Notes under the pieces: model-generated
Database searches by the model: none
Seen by the model: only the letters and a program-made list of their open reading frames with translations
What the model was told of the DNA's origin: nothing
In this document: piece by piece, positions 7,577 to 16,018 of the stretch
How the letters are laid out: each line of letters begins with the position of its first letter
Numbering within the stretch: the stretch's first letter is position 1
Made by a program: the position numbers and the translations under genes
Origin: Peptoniphilaceae bacterium
GTDB lineage: Bacteria > Bacillota > Clostridia > Tissierellales > Peptoniphilaceae
Length of the DNA stretch: 53,532 bases
Assembly (NCBI GenBank): GCA_022769085.1
Contig: JALEKO010000017.1
Location: 1 to 53,532 of the forward strand
Reading direction: 5' to 3'

Positions 7577-8707
7577 TTATTTGTAAAGTAATGGAGCGAT
7601 TTCGTCACTATCTATATTAGATGCATCATACCATTTTGCACCTGTGTCGACATCTTCCACTTTTTCTCCTTTTGCAGCCTTTACAGATAATTCTACTGCT
7701 TTATATCCTATTTGGAATGGATCCTGAGTTACTGAACCTAAAAATTGTTTTGATTTAACTGCATTAATTTGAAGTTCTCCAGAATCAAATCCTACAGCAA
7801 CAACATCTTTTCCAATTTTTCCGCCAACTGCATTGTCTGCATTTATTATTGCTTTAGCACCAAATTCATTTGAGCCATAAATTCCTATCAAATCTTCTTT
7901 ATTTAAAAGTGTTTGAGCTTGTGTTTGACCATCTGCATCAGTTACTTGAGCTGGAACTCTAAGTTCTATAATTACAACTGCTTCGTCTTCACTTACTCCT
8001 TCTTTAAATTTATCATGTCCTGTAACTGCAACTTTATCTTTTACATTATCTAAAGAAGATAAGAGTTCTTTCATTTTATCAATATATCCCTTTGTTCTAT
8101 CTGTTATTGAAGAAGAGTTTACTTCTTGAGATACAACTCCAAGTCTTACAGGATTATCGGCTGTAGCTTTTTCAAGTTTATCTTTTAAAGCTTCAAAATG
8201 TTTTTCAGCAGCAAGTGATGCAGCATTAACATTATCTGTCGCAGCTGTTGCAAGTACTGTTCCTTCTGGTGCATCAGGTACTCCTGAATCAAAACCTATA
8301 ATTGGAATTCCATTACTTTTTGCAGCATTTAAAGCATCAATTTCTGCTTTTGTATCGAGCGCTGCAAGTGCTATTGCATTTGGCTTTTTGTTAATTGCAT
8401 TATTTAACATTTGAACCTGTTCCTGAATATCTGTTTCGCTCTTTGGTCCTTGGAATGTTATTTTAGCTCCTAAATCGCTAGCTGCTTTATTAGCTCCATC
8501 ATTTACAGTTTTCCAAAATTGGTGTTGGAATCCTTTAGCTACAACCTCAACTACAAATTCTTCTTTACCAGAAGATGTTTTTGTTACTTGACTACTCTCA
8601 ACATTTGATTTTGTATCAGATGTTTTTTCTGTTGTTTCTGAACCTTGACAAGATGTAAGTGCAAGTGTCAAAGCTAGTAAAGATGACATTAAAAAAGTTT
8701 TTTTCAT
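7577..8707 (-). CDS. Sugar ABC transporter substrate-binding lipoprotein (RbsB-like), probably fucose
   Basis: This 376-residue exported lipoprotein has a signal peptide ending in the lipobox LTSC (Cys near residue 20), followed by a Ser/Thr/Lys linker and a type I periplasmic-binding fold. Typical motifs are VVAKGFQHQFWKTVNDGANKAA, NKKPNAIALAALDTKAEIDALN and GIPIIGFDSGVP. It is somewhat longer than RbsB because of an insertion near residues 245-265 (around ELRVPAQVTDADGQTQAQ). With the next two genes it forms a complete CUT2-type importer embedded in the fucose operon, so the ligand is presumably L-fucose. Ribose specificity cannot be excluded by sequence alone. The start is backed by AAAGGAG. 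Confidence 0.88.
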   Translation of the reverse strand: MKKTFLMSSLLALTLALTSCQGSETTEKTSDTKSNVESSQVTKTSSGKEEFVVEVVAKGFQHQFWKTVNDGANKAASDLGAKITFQGPKSETDIQEQVQMLNNAINKKPNAIALAALDTKAEIDALNAAKSNGIPIIGFDSGVPDAPEGTVLATAATDNVNAASLAAEKHFEALKDKLEKATADNPVRLGVVSQEVNSSSITDRTKGYIDKMKELLSSLDNVKDKVAVTGHDKFKEGVSEDEAVVIIELRVPAQVTDADGQTQAQTLLNKEDLIGIYGSNEFGAKAIINADNAVGGKIGKDVVAVGFDSGELQINAVKSKQFLGSVTQDPFQIGYKAVELSVKAAKGEKVEDVDTGAKWYDASNIDSDEIAPLLYK

Positions 8708-8733
8708 TTTTTTCTCCTTTTATTTTGATTTTT

Positions 8734-9711
8734 TTAATTTTTCTTTCTATTTCTTACAACGTCCAAATATACTGCAAGAAGTATTACAAATCCTGTAATA
8801 AATGTTTGATAATGTGCCTGTAAGTCTATAAATGGAAGACCAACTTTAAGTATTGTCATTATGAAAAGACCTAAAACTGTTCCTGTAATACTTGCAACTC
8901 CACCTTGAAGTGATGTTCCACCAAGAACTGCAGCTGCTATTGCATCAAGTTCAAATCCTGAACCTTCTCCAGGCATTACAGTTGTATAAGTTGCAGCATA
9001 TGCAACTGCAGCAAATCCTACAAATAATCCATTTAATGCATAAGCTAAAAATTCATATTTATTTACATTAATTCCTGATAATCTTGTAGCTTCTTTGTTT
9101 GAACCTAAAGCAAGTATATATCTTCCAAGTCTCATTTTATGAAGAATTATTCCCATTATTATTGCAACTGCAATAAGGAGTATTATTCCTGTTGGGAAAG
9201 AGCCTATTCTAAAAATTGATTTGTACCATCCTTGTGGGCTATCTCTAAGTGGGAAATTTACAGTTTGTACATTTGTTACAATTGATCCTAAACCATTTGC
9301 AATCATCTGTGTTCCAAGTGTAGCTATAAATGGATTGATTCCCATTTTTGTAATAAGAAATCCATTAAAGCATCCAAAAAGAAGTCCCGTTAGTATGATT
9401 ATTATAATTGTTATTCCAATTGGAATGTTGAATTTTTGTGATATGTATCCTCCAATTAATGCGGATGCAATCATTGCAGTACCCATTGAAAGGTCAAAAC
9501 CACCGGTTGCAATTGTAAATGTAACCCCTATTGCTAAAAATCCCGCATAATATGATGAATCAAATATGGATGTAAGAGTTTCTTTCGATCTGAAAGCTGG
9601 ACTCATTATGTAAAAAAATCCATAGATGATAATTAAAGCTATGAAAGCAACCGCCCTTTGCGATTTTAAAAGCTTTTTAAGCTTATCATTAGATTTAGTG
9701 CTTTTCTCCAT
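8734..9711 (-). CDS. Sugar ABC transporter permease (RbsC-like), probably fucose
   Basis: This 325-residue membrane protein of the ribose/xylose/galactose (CUT2) permease family has about nine to ten hydrophobic segments. Family motifs include GVTFTIATGGFDLSMGTAM and AVLGGTSLQGGVASITGTVLG. It forms the channel through which the sugar from the binding protein passes. The start codon overlaps the ATPase stop by one base (TAATG), showing coupling, and the binding-protein gene follows 26 bases later. Substrate is inferred to be fucose from the operon. Confidence 0.9.
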   Translation of the reverse strand: MEKSTKSNDKLKKLLKSQRAVAFIALIIIYGFFYIMSPAFRSKETLTSIFDSSYYAGFLAIGVTFTIATGGFDLSMGTAMIASALIGGYISQKFNIPIGITIIIIILTGLLFGCFNGFLITKMGINPFIATLGTQMIANGLGSIVTNVQTVNFPLRDSPQGWYKSIFRIGSFPTGIILLIAVAIIMGIILHKMRLGRYILALGSNKEATRLSGINVNKYEFLAYALNGLFVGFAAVAYAATYTTVMPGEGSGFELDAIAAAVLGGTSLQGGVASITGTVLGLFIMTILKVGLPFIDLQAHYQTFITGFVILLAVYLDVVRNRKKN

Positions 9712-11213
9712 TAATTTTCTCCTTCTCTCATAGTAGCATATTCCATTATTTTTTCTTGACTTGCCTGTTCAATAGGAATTTCTGCTGTCTTTCTTCCTTC
9801 GCACATGACAAGAATTCTATCGCTCATTTTTAAAATTTCACTCATTTCAGATGAAATCATTATTATAGATTTTCCTTGGTCAATAAGTGAATTCATAAGT
9901 TCATATATTTCACTTTTTGCACCAACATCAATTCCTCTTGTTGGTTCATCAAAAATAAGTATGTCAGATTCTCTTAAAAGCCATTTTGCAATTACAACTT
10001 TCTGCTGATTCCCTCCAGATAAATTTCTTACAAGTTGATCAATGCTAGATGCTTTTATTCTTAACTGATCGCAGTAGAACAAAGATTGCTTTTCTATTTC
10101 TTTGTCATCAATAAAAATATTTTTCATAAATTTATCAATTGATGCAACAGATACATTTGAAGATAATGAAAAATCTGTTAAAACTCCAAATCTTCTTCTG
10201 TCTTCAGAAAGATATCCTATTGAATTTTTTACTGCATCTTCTGTATTTTTAATTTCAACTTTTTTCCCATTAACATAAATTTCACCAGACTCTAATGGGT
10301 CTGCACAGAAAATTGCTCTTGCAACTTCTGTTCTTCCAGCTCCCATAAGACCTGCAAAACCTAATATTTCACCCTTTCTTAATTTGAATGAAACATCTTT
10401 AATTTTATCTTTATAATTTAAATTTTTAACTTCTAGAACAACTGGTGCACCTTCTCTAACCATTGATTTTTCTTTTGGTTTTTCATCAACTTCTCTTCCA
10501 ACCATCATCTTAATAAGTTGACCTCTTGTTGTATTTTTTGTATCAACTGTTCCTACATACTCTCCATCACGCATTACAGTAATTCTGTCTGTAATTTGAT
10601 CTATTTCTGCCATTCTATGTGAAATATAAACTATTGCTATATTTTTCTTTTTAAGATCTCTTATTATTTTAAATAATTCTTCTATCTCAGTATCGGTAAG
10701 TGCTGCTGTAGGTTCATCAAATACAATTATTCTTGCATTTGCAGATATTGATTTAATTATCTCAACCATCTGCTGTTTTCCAACAGTTAACTCTCCTACT
10801 GTTTCTTTTGGATCTATTTTAACCCCTAGTTGCTCTATTAATTTTAATGCTTTTTTGTTTAAATCATTATCATCAATCAAAAATCCATTCATGCTTTCAC
10901 GACCGATGAAAATGTTTTCTGCAACTGTTAAATCATTCATCATATTAAGTTCCTGATGAACAATTGCAACTCCATCATTTTGAGCATCTATAGGTTTTTT
11001 GTAGTCAACCTTTTTTTCATCTATGTAAACTTCTCCACTATCTTTTGTATAAACTCCCGTAAGAATTTTCATAAGGGTGGATTTTCCCGCACCATTTTCT
11101 CCCATTAGTGCGTGAACTTCTCCCTTTTTTAAATCGAAGTGTACATTTTTAAGAACGTGAACATCTCCAAAAGATTTATTGATATTTTCCATTCTTAAAA
11201 TGGTTTCTGTCAT
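9711..11213 (-). CDS. Sugar ABC transporter ATPase with two nucleotide-binding domains (RbsA-like)
   Basis: This 500-residue cytoplasmic ATPase powers the sugar importer. The first half has Walker A GENGAGKSTLMK, signature LTVGKQQMVEI and Walker B IIVFDEPTAALTD. The second half has the degenerate Walker A GLMGAGRTEVARA usual in RbsA-type proteins, signature LSGGNQQK and Walker B ILIFDEPTRGIDVGAKSE. This asymmetric double domain marks CUT2 transporters. It lies between fucU and the permease gene in the fucose operon, three bases after the fucU stop. Confidence 0.92.
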   Translation of the reverse strand: MTETILRMENINKSFGDVHVLKNVHFDLKKGEVHALMGENGAGKSTLMKILTGVYTKDSGEVYIDEKKVDYKKPIDAQNDGVAIVHQELNMMNDLTVAENIFIGRESMNGFLIDDNDLNKKALKLIEQLGVKIDPKETVGELTVGKQQMVEIIKSISANARIIVFDEPTAALTDTEIEELFKIIRDLKKKNIAIVYISHRMAEIDQITDRITVMRDGEYVGTVDTKNTTRGQLIKMMVGREVDEKPKEKSMVREGAPVVLEVKNLNYKDKIKDVSFKLRKGEILGFAGLMGAGRTEVARAIFCADPLESGEIYVNGKKVEIKNTEDAVKNSIGYLSEDRRRFGVLTDFSLSSNVSVASIDKFMKNIFIDDKEIEKQSLFYCDQLRIKASSIDQLVRNLSGGNQQKVVIAKWLLRESDILIFDEPTRGIDVGAKSEIYELMNSLIDQGKSIIMISSEMSEILKMSDRILVMCEGRKTAEIPIEQASQEKIMEYATMREGEN

Positions 11214-11216
11214 CTT

Positions 11217-11642
11217 TTATACAACTCCTTTTTTTAAAATGACATTTGCATATAATGCACTTTCAGATGTATGAATTACTGCATATGCCTTTTTTGCTCT
11301 TTCATAGAACTTAAATCTTTCAATATATCCAATTGTTACATTTTCTTCATGTTTATCTATTATTTTTTTATAATCATCCCAAATTTCTGGAACATAATCA
11401 TCCCCTGGAACAACTTCCATATAGAAAACTTGCTCTTTTGAATATTTTGTATCAAGCGGAAATAGTTCTAGTATTGAATCTAATATTTCTCTAACTCCCA
11501 TTCCATCGCAATGAACTACATTTTGTGAAATTGAATGGGCAGGGAAATTGCCATCTGAAATGACAATTTCATCTCCATGTCCCATTTCCATAAGTATTTT
11601 TAATAATTCGGGAGATATATTTTTTGGTATTTTTTTAAGCAT
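11217..11642 (-). CDS. fucU: L-fucose mutarotase
   Basis: FucU interconverts the alpha and beta anomers of L-fucose so that the isomerase is supplied with its preferred form. This 141-residue protein matches the family length (140 in E. coli). The conserved N-terminus LKKIPKNISPELLKILMEMGHGDEIVISDGNFPA holds in parts the catalytic His (GHGDEIV) and Asp (DGNFPA), and the C-terminal TSESALYANVILKKGVV is also typical. The ATG overlaps the fucI stop by one base. The presence of a mutarotase firmly marks the operon as fucose (or a close analogue) rather than ribose or rhamnose. Confidence 0.93.
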   Translation of the reverse strand: MLKKIPKNISPELLKILMEMGHGDEIVISDGNFPAHSISQNVVHCDGMGVREILDSILELFPLDTKYSKEQVFYMEVVPGDDYVPEIWDDYKKIIDKHEENVTIGYIERFKFYERAKKAYAVIHTSESALYANVILKKGVV

Positions 11643-13417
11643 TATTTGTACCTTGGTCCATAATATTTACATGCTCTAAAATCTGCCCCTTCAAGATCTT
11701 TTGTACCAAATCCTGTAAATGAATGTGGTCTAAAAATTTCTTCATTAGGCACGTTATGATATACTACAGGAATTCTAAGCATACTTGCAAGTGTAATTAA
11801 ATCAGCTCCAACATGTCCATAAACTGATGCACAGTGGTTTGCACCCCAATGTGCCATTACATCGTAAACACTTTCAAATCCTTTTGAACCAATTCTTGGT
11901 GCAAAGAATATTGATGGCCAAGTATCATTTGTTCTTTCTTGAAGAGTTTTATCAATTTCTGTATCTATTTTACATGACCAGCCTTCAGCAATTTGAAGTG
12001 TAGGGCCAACTCCTTCAACTATATTTAATCTTATTGCAGTTAATGGCATTTCTGCATCTGTTGTATAATCAGATGAGAATCCGCCACCTCTAAATGATCC
12101 TCTATCTGCATTGTCCCAGCGTGTTTTTTCAAGACAGTTTTTAATATCGTCTTCTGTCATGTTCCAATATTCTTTCATTACGCTGTTGCCATTTTCATCT
12201 TTTGCACCGCCTGAACCGTCAAGTGCACTTGCTCCTGAATTTAACAAATGCATTACTCCGTTTTTAGCTTTTCCCTCTAGTTTTTTACCAGTAACTCTTT
12301 CAACAGCTTCAGGCGACCAGAATGTTCTAACATCTGAAAATATTGCAGCTTTATTTGTAATTAAATTACCAAATAACATTGATGCACCGTTTAAAGTGTC
12401 ATTTTCAGTTGCAAATGCAACAGGTTCTTTTGCTCCGTTCCAATTAAATGAAGATGCTGTAATTGCTTCTGTAAAGTCTGCATTTGGAAGCCAGTCTGTC
12501 CATTGTCTTTGTCCTTGGAAACCTCCTGCTATTGCATTTTTGCCTAATGCTTCTTCATGCCAGCCAATATCATCAAGTTTTTTATTTCCAAATAAGATAT
12601 CATTAACAATAAGGCAATGTTTTACAACAAAATCCCATTCATCTTTATCATCAATTACTTTTGATTTTTTAATAAGTTCTGAAAGATTTTCATTCATGTC
12701 ATAGCCGACTTTGCAATTTTCACTAACCCATTTACGAGCAACTTCAAATTCTTCTTTGTCATAAATTTCAAGTTTCATTCTTCTTAAAATTTCAACCATA
12801 TCAACCCATTCAACTCTCATTCCTAAGTATTTTTGGAAGAATGCTGAATTTATTTCACTTCCTGCAATTCCCATTGCAATTGAGCCGATATTTACATAAG
12901 ATTTATCTTTCATTTCCCCAACTGCAACTGCAGCTTTTACAAATCTTAATATTTTTTCTTTTACATCTTCAGGAATTGTTGTGTCATCTTGATCTTGAAC
13001 TTCATGGCCATAAATTGAAAATGCTGGAAGTCCTTTTTGTGCATATGCTGCCATTACAGCTGCAAGATAAACTGCTCCTGGTCTTTCAGTTCCGTTAAAT
13101 CCCCAAACTGCTTTAATTGTATTTGGGTTTAAATCCATTGTTTCTGAGCCATAGCACCAACATGGAGTAACTGTAAGAGTTGCAGTTACATTTTCTTTTG
13201 AAAATTTTTCTTCACATTTTGCGGCTTCTGCACCACCACCAATTGTTGTATCTGCTATTATGCATTTTACATTTTCTCCATTCCTGTATTTTAAATTACT
13301 TTCGATGAGTTCTTTTGCACTTTTTGCCATATTCATCGTTTGTTCTTCAAGGGATTCTCTTACTCCTCCCCATCTACCATCAATTACAGGTCTGATTCCG
13401 ATTACCGGATAAGCCAT
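11642..13417 (-). CDS. fucI: L-fucose isomerase
   Basis: This manganese-dependent ketol isomerase converts L-fucose to L-fuculose. Its 591 residues equal the E. coli enzyme in length. Recognisable blocks are MAYPVIGIRPVIDGRWGGVR, CWCYGSETMDLNP, YGHEVQDQDDTTIPEDV, ATENDTLNGASMLFGNL, IFSDVRTFWSPEAVERVTG (metal-site Glu/Asp region) and HWGANHCASVYGHVGADL with the C-terminal metal His. It lies behind the kinase gene with a GGAGG site before ATG 13417 and is coupled to fucU. Confidence 0.96.
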   Translation of the reverse strand: MAYPVIGIRPVIDGRWGGVRESLEEQTMNMAKSAKELIESNLKYRNGENVKCIIADTTIGGGAEAAKCEEKFSKENVTATLTVTPCWCYGSETMDLNPNTIKAVWGFNGTERPGAVYLAAVMAAYAQKGLPAFSIYGHEVQDQDDTTIPEDVKEKILRFVKAAVAVGEMKDKSYVNIGSIAMGIAGSEINSAFFQKYLGMRVEWVDMVEILRRMKLEIYDKEEFEVARKWVSENCKVGYDMNENLSELIKKSKVIDDKDEWDFVVKHCLIVNDILFGNKKLDDIGWHEEALGKNAIAGGFQGQRQWTDWLPNADFTEAITASSFNWNGAKEPVAFATENDTLNGASMLFGNLITNKAAIFSDVRTFWSPEAVERVTGKKLEGKAKNGVMHLLNSGASALDGSGGAKDENGNSVMKEYWNMTEDDIKNCLEKTRWDNADRGSFRGGGFSSDYTTDAEMPLTAIRLNIVEGVGPTLQIAEGWSCKIDTEIDKTLQERTNDTWPSIFFAPRIGSKGFESVYDVMAHWGANHCASVYGHVGADLITLASMLRIPVVYHNVPNEEIFRPHSFTGFGTKDLEGADFRACKYYGPRYK

Positions 13418-13434
13418 CTTTTTCCTCCTTATTT

Positions 13435-14835
13435 TTATAAATTTTCTTTTTTATACTTATTAAAGATTGTATCTATTTTTTCGCTGTCTAAATTGTATAT
13501 TTTCTTTATTTGTACATATATATTTCCCAGTGCAGTTGCCTCTTGAGGTCCTTCTATGAGGTCTACACCTAACATTTCTTTTATCAAATTACATAAAATT
13601 TTTGATTTTGAGCCTCCACCAATAATGTGAATTCTTTTATATGTTTTTGCTGTAACTTCTTCAATATCTTTTTTTACTTTTTTTAAATTTTTAACAATTG
13701 AATAGTATATTACCTTAAAATATCTTTCTTTATTTTCACTTATTTTTTGACCAGTTTCTTTTAAATACTCTTCTATTGATTCAATTGCACTTTTTTCAAC
13801 AGATGAAAATCTTTCATCTTCAATGTCAAAATATTCTAAACCATCTAGACTAATTTCATTACATATATTTTCTATTTCTTCGTATGTGTATTTTTTTCCT
13901 TTAATTTGTTCAAGCTCTTTTTTAAATTTTTCAAAAACAAAAAGTCCAGTTATATTTTTAAGAAGAAGATTTTTTTCTCCAAACCCAATTTCATTTGTTA
14001 AATTCTTTTCAAAAACTTTTTCATTTATATATGCTTTATCTGCTACAACTCCAAAAAGTGTCCATGTTCCTGAAGATAAAAACATTGTATTTGGATCTTC
14101 ATTAGACTTTGTCATTGTAATTGCTGCTGCGGTGTCATGTGCTGGAATCGAAACTACATCAATATCACATTCTTTTAAGGCTTCTATTTTTGAATTTTTT
14201 GTATTTCCTATAATTTCTCCATGTTTTGAAAAATCAGTAAACATATTTTTATTAATATCAAATTCATCGAGTAATTTAAAATTCCACTTTTTTAAATTCA
14301 TATCAAGCATCTGACTTGTCGATGCCATTGTAATATCCGTTTTCTTTGCTCCACACAAAAAGTAATTTATTAAATCTGGAATAAAAAGCAGCGTGTCAAA
14401 ATCTTTAAAATTTGTATTATTTATTTTTTTATATGCAAGAAGTTGAAAAAAAGAATTAATAGAATTAATCTGATTACCCGTTTCAAGAAATAAATCTTTT
14501 AGTGGCTTCTTTTCTAAAGATTGTTCTATTCCCAAAGAATTTTCAGGGTCTCTATATGATATCGGATTTTCAAAAAGTTCATTTTCTTTTATAAAACCAA
14601 AATCAACTCCCCATGAGTCTACTGCAACAGATGATATTTCATCCTTGTATTTTAAAATTGTATCAGTTATATTTTTCAATATTAAATCAAACTGCCAACG
14701 CTTTCTGTTGTTATCATCTACAATGTCGTGTGAAAATCTCATTACTTCTTCAATTTTTAAAGAATCATTTTCTATGTATGCTAAAATTGCTCTAATTGAG
14801 GTTGCTCCCATGTCTATAGCTAAAACTTTTTTCAT
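13435..14835 (-). CDS. FGGY-family carbohydrate kinase, rhamnulokinase-like; probably L-fuculokinase
   Basis: This 466-residue sugar kinase opens with the phosphate-binding AIDMGATSIRAILA of the FGGY/ASKHA fold. It has the substrate block VAVDSWGVDFGF, the phosphate-2 region FLSSGTWTLFG, the catalytic-base region VSIPAHDTAAAI and the adenosine motif HIIGGGSKSKILCNL. Overall it looks more like rhamnulokinase (RhaB) than E. coli FucK. In an operon with fucI, fucU and fucA, the substrate is almost certainly L-fuculose, giving L-fuculose 1-phosphate. It is the first gene of the operon and faces the DeoR gene across 142 bases of regulatory DNA. An AAAGGGGG site precedes the ATG. Confidence 0.85.
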   Translation of the reverse strand: MKKVLAIDMGATSIRAILAYIENDSLKIEEVMRFSHDIVDDNNRKRWQFDLILKNITDTILKYKDEISSVAVDSWGVDFGFIKENELFENPISYRDPENSLGIEQSLEKKPLKDLFLETGNQINSINSFFQLLAYKKINNTNFKDFDTLLFIPDLINYFLCGAKKTDITMASTSQMLDMNLKKWNFKLLDEFDINKNMFTDFSKHGEIIGNTKNSKIEALKECDIDVVSIPAHDTAAAITMTKSNEDPNTMFLSSGTWTLFGVVADKAYINEKVFEKNLTNEIGFGEKNLLLKNITGLFVFEKFKKELEQIKGKKYTYEEIENICNEISLDGLEYFDIEDERFSSVEKSAIESIEEYLKETGQKISENKERYFKVIYYSIVKNLKKVKKDIEEVTAKTYKRIHIIGGGSKSKILCNLIKEMLGVDLIEGPQEATALGNIYVQIKKIYNLDSEKIDTIFNKYKKENL

Positions 14836-14977
14836 TTAACCCCCTTTCCTCGTTTACAATAATAGAGTACTATTTTTGATTGATATTTGTCAAATTTGAT
14901 TGATTAATTGACATACAATCGTTTTTTGATGTAAAATTAAATCATAAATAATCATATTCAATCATAAAGGAGGAATT
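14836..14977. promoter_or_regulatory. Divergent control region of the fucose operon and DeoR gene 1
   Basis: Plus strand: TTGACA at 14908-14913, an 18-base spacer and TAAAAT at 14932-14937 make a promoter for the DeoR gene. Minus strand: TTGACA at 14893-14888 with TACTCT at 14869-14864 (18-base spacer, weak -10) is the likely fucose promoter. The minus -35 box lies in TGTCAAATTTGA (14888-14899), which recurs exactly at 29081-29092 beside the paralogous regulator. TTTGATTGAT occurs at 14875-14884 and 14895-14904, 20 bases apart, a plausible operator pair. A half-conserved cre-like site TTGTAAACGAGGAAA lies on the minus strand at 14859-14845, between promoter and kinase start. Confidence 0.6.
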
Positions 14978-15733
14978 ATGATACCAGAAGAAAGGTATGA
15001 CATGATTAGAAATATTTTAAGAAAAGAAAAAACTATTAGTGTTAAAGATTTAAGTAAGAAAACTTATTCTTCAGAAGCAACAATAAGAAGAGACTTAAAT
15101 TATTTACAAAATTCTGGATTTTTAAGAAAAATAAGAGGAGGCGCAAGCCTTGTTCAAAATAAAAGTGTTGAATATTCTTCTTTTGTAAGAAAACACGAAA
15201 ATATGGACAAAAAAAATTATATTGCAAAAATTGCAGCAAAAAAGTTTTTACAAAATGATATTTCTATATTTTTGGATTCTTCTTCAACAATAAATTCTCT
15301 TGCACCATTTATTTGCAATTACTCGCAAATTGTAGTAATTACAAATGCAATTTCAGTTGCAACAGAATTAAATGATAATGATAATATAAGAGTACTTTTA
15401 TCAGGAGGGCGTTTAAAACAAAGAAGTGATTCAATTTTAGGAAGCCAAGCTGAGGAATTTTTAAGAGAGTATCATGTAGATATTTCTTTTATTTCATGTA
15501 AATTTTTAGACTTTGAATATGTTTACGAAGCAGATGAAGAACAAGCAATGATTAAAAAAATCATGCTTAAAAATTCAAACAAAAGAATTTTATTAGCGGA
15601 TTCATCAAAATTTGAAAACAATTCTTTTATTTCAACTTGTAGAGTTATAGATTTTGACTGTATAGTAACCGATAAAAAGCCATCTGATACTTTTTTAAAA
15701 AAAACAAAATTTTATACCGACATTATTTGGTAA
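14978..15733 (+). CDS. DeoR-family transcriptional regulator 1 (fucose operon)
   Basis: This 251-residue protein has a DeoR-type N-terminal winged helix (MIPEERYDMIRNILRKE, then SSEATIRRDLNYLQNSGFLRK and RGGASLV). A C-terminal sugar-phosphate sensor domain follows, with FLDSSSTINSL, LLSGGRLK, and LADSSKF. Such proteins usually repress neighbouring sugar genes until a phosphorylated intermediate binds. It is divergent from the fucose operon, so fuculose 1-phosphate or a derivative is the likely effector. It is about half identical by eye, along its whole length, to the DeoR protein at 29184-29942, and both end with TDKKP near the C-terminus and an IW ending. A good AAAGGAGG site precedes the ATG. 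Confidence 0.92.
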   Translation: MIPEERYDMIRNILRKEKTISVKDLSKKTYSSEATIRRDLNYLQNSGFLRKIRGGASLVQNKSVEYSSFVRKHENMDKKNYIAKIAAKKFLQNDISIFLDSSSTINSLAPFICNYSQIVVITNAISVATELNDNDNIRVLLSGGRLKQRSDSILGSQAEEFLREYHVDISFISCKFLDFEYVYEADEEQAMIKKIMLKNSNKRILLADSSKFENNSFISTCRVIDFDCIVTDKKPSDTFLKKTKFYTDIIW

Positions 15734-15749
15734 AAATTAAGGAGATTTT

Positions 15750-15899
15750 ATGAAAACAAATAAAATAATGTCATTTTTATTTTTTATAATTGCATTTATA
15801 CTTTTCTTTATTGGAAAAAAATTAAATTACAATTTATATTACTTTTTGGGACTTCTTTCAATAATGTCTGCAATTATGATTATGAGAAGACAAACTTAG
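15750..15899 (+). CDS. Small two-helix membrane protein of unknown function (49 residues)
   Basis: This short frame starts at ATG 15750 behind AAGGAG, 16 bases after the DeoR stop, and ends at TAG 15897-15899. The protein begins MKTNKIMSFLFFIIAFILFF, has a short polar stretch (GKKLNYN) and a second hydrophobic segment (YYFLGLLSIMSAIMIM) before a basic RRQT tail. That is a helical hairpin with both ends probably in the cytoplasm. I recognise no family. Ribosome site, spacing and co-direction suggest that it is a real gene in the same transcript as the regulator. Confidence 0.6.
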   Translation: MKTNKIMSFLFFIIAFILFFIGKKLNYNLYYFLGLLSIMSAIMIMRRQT

Positions 15900-15955
15900 T
15901 AAAAATATTTCTAAATACTAAGTTTTAATGATACTTTGAAATTTTATATATAAAA

Positions 15956-15987
15956 ATCCTCCTGATAAGTTTATTAATCAGGAGGAT
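15956..15987. terminator. Hairpin between converging genes, probable bidirectional terminator
   Basis: A perfect 11-base stem (ATCCTCCTGAT at 15956-15966 with ATCAGGAGGAT at 15977-15987) and a 10-base loop lie between the small membrane protein gene and the surface-protein gene. T-rich DNA follows on the plus strand (TATTATTTTTATA), and A/T-rich sequence lies on the other side. The flanking T runs are modest, so strength is uncertain. Confidence 0.6.
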
Positions 15988-16018
15988 CATATTATTTTTA
16001 TATTATAGAAAATTAATT

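Noticed and set aside
7577-11213. Ribose ABC transporter operon
   Set aside because: The three genes look like rbsACB, but they are embedded in and translationally coupled to fucU and fucI, and no ribokinase or RbsD is present. Fucose is the more likely substrate.
12111-12704. Long open frame opposite fucI (197 codons)
   Set aside because: It lacks a ribosome site and family features and lies entirely antisense to a confidently identified gene, as do the other long antisense frames in the window.
15956-15987. Mobile-element end or CRISPR-like repeat
   Set aside because: The inverted TCCTCCTGAT sequence resembles a ribosome site used at 605-614, but it is a single hairpin between converging genes and no transposase or repeat series exists.
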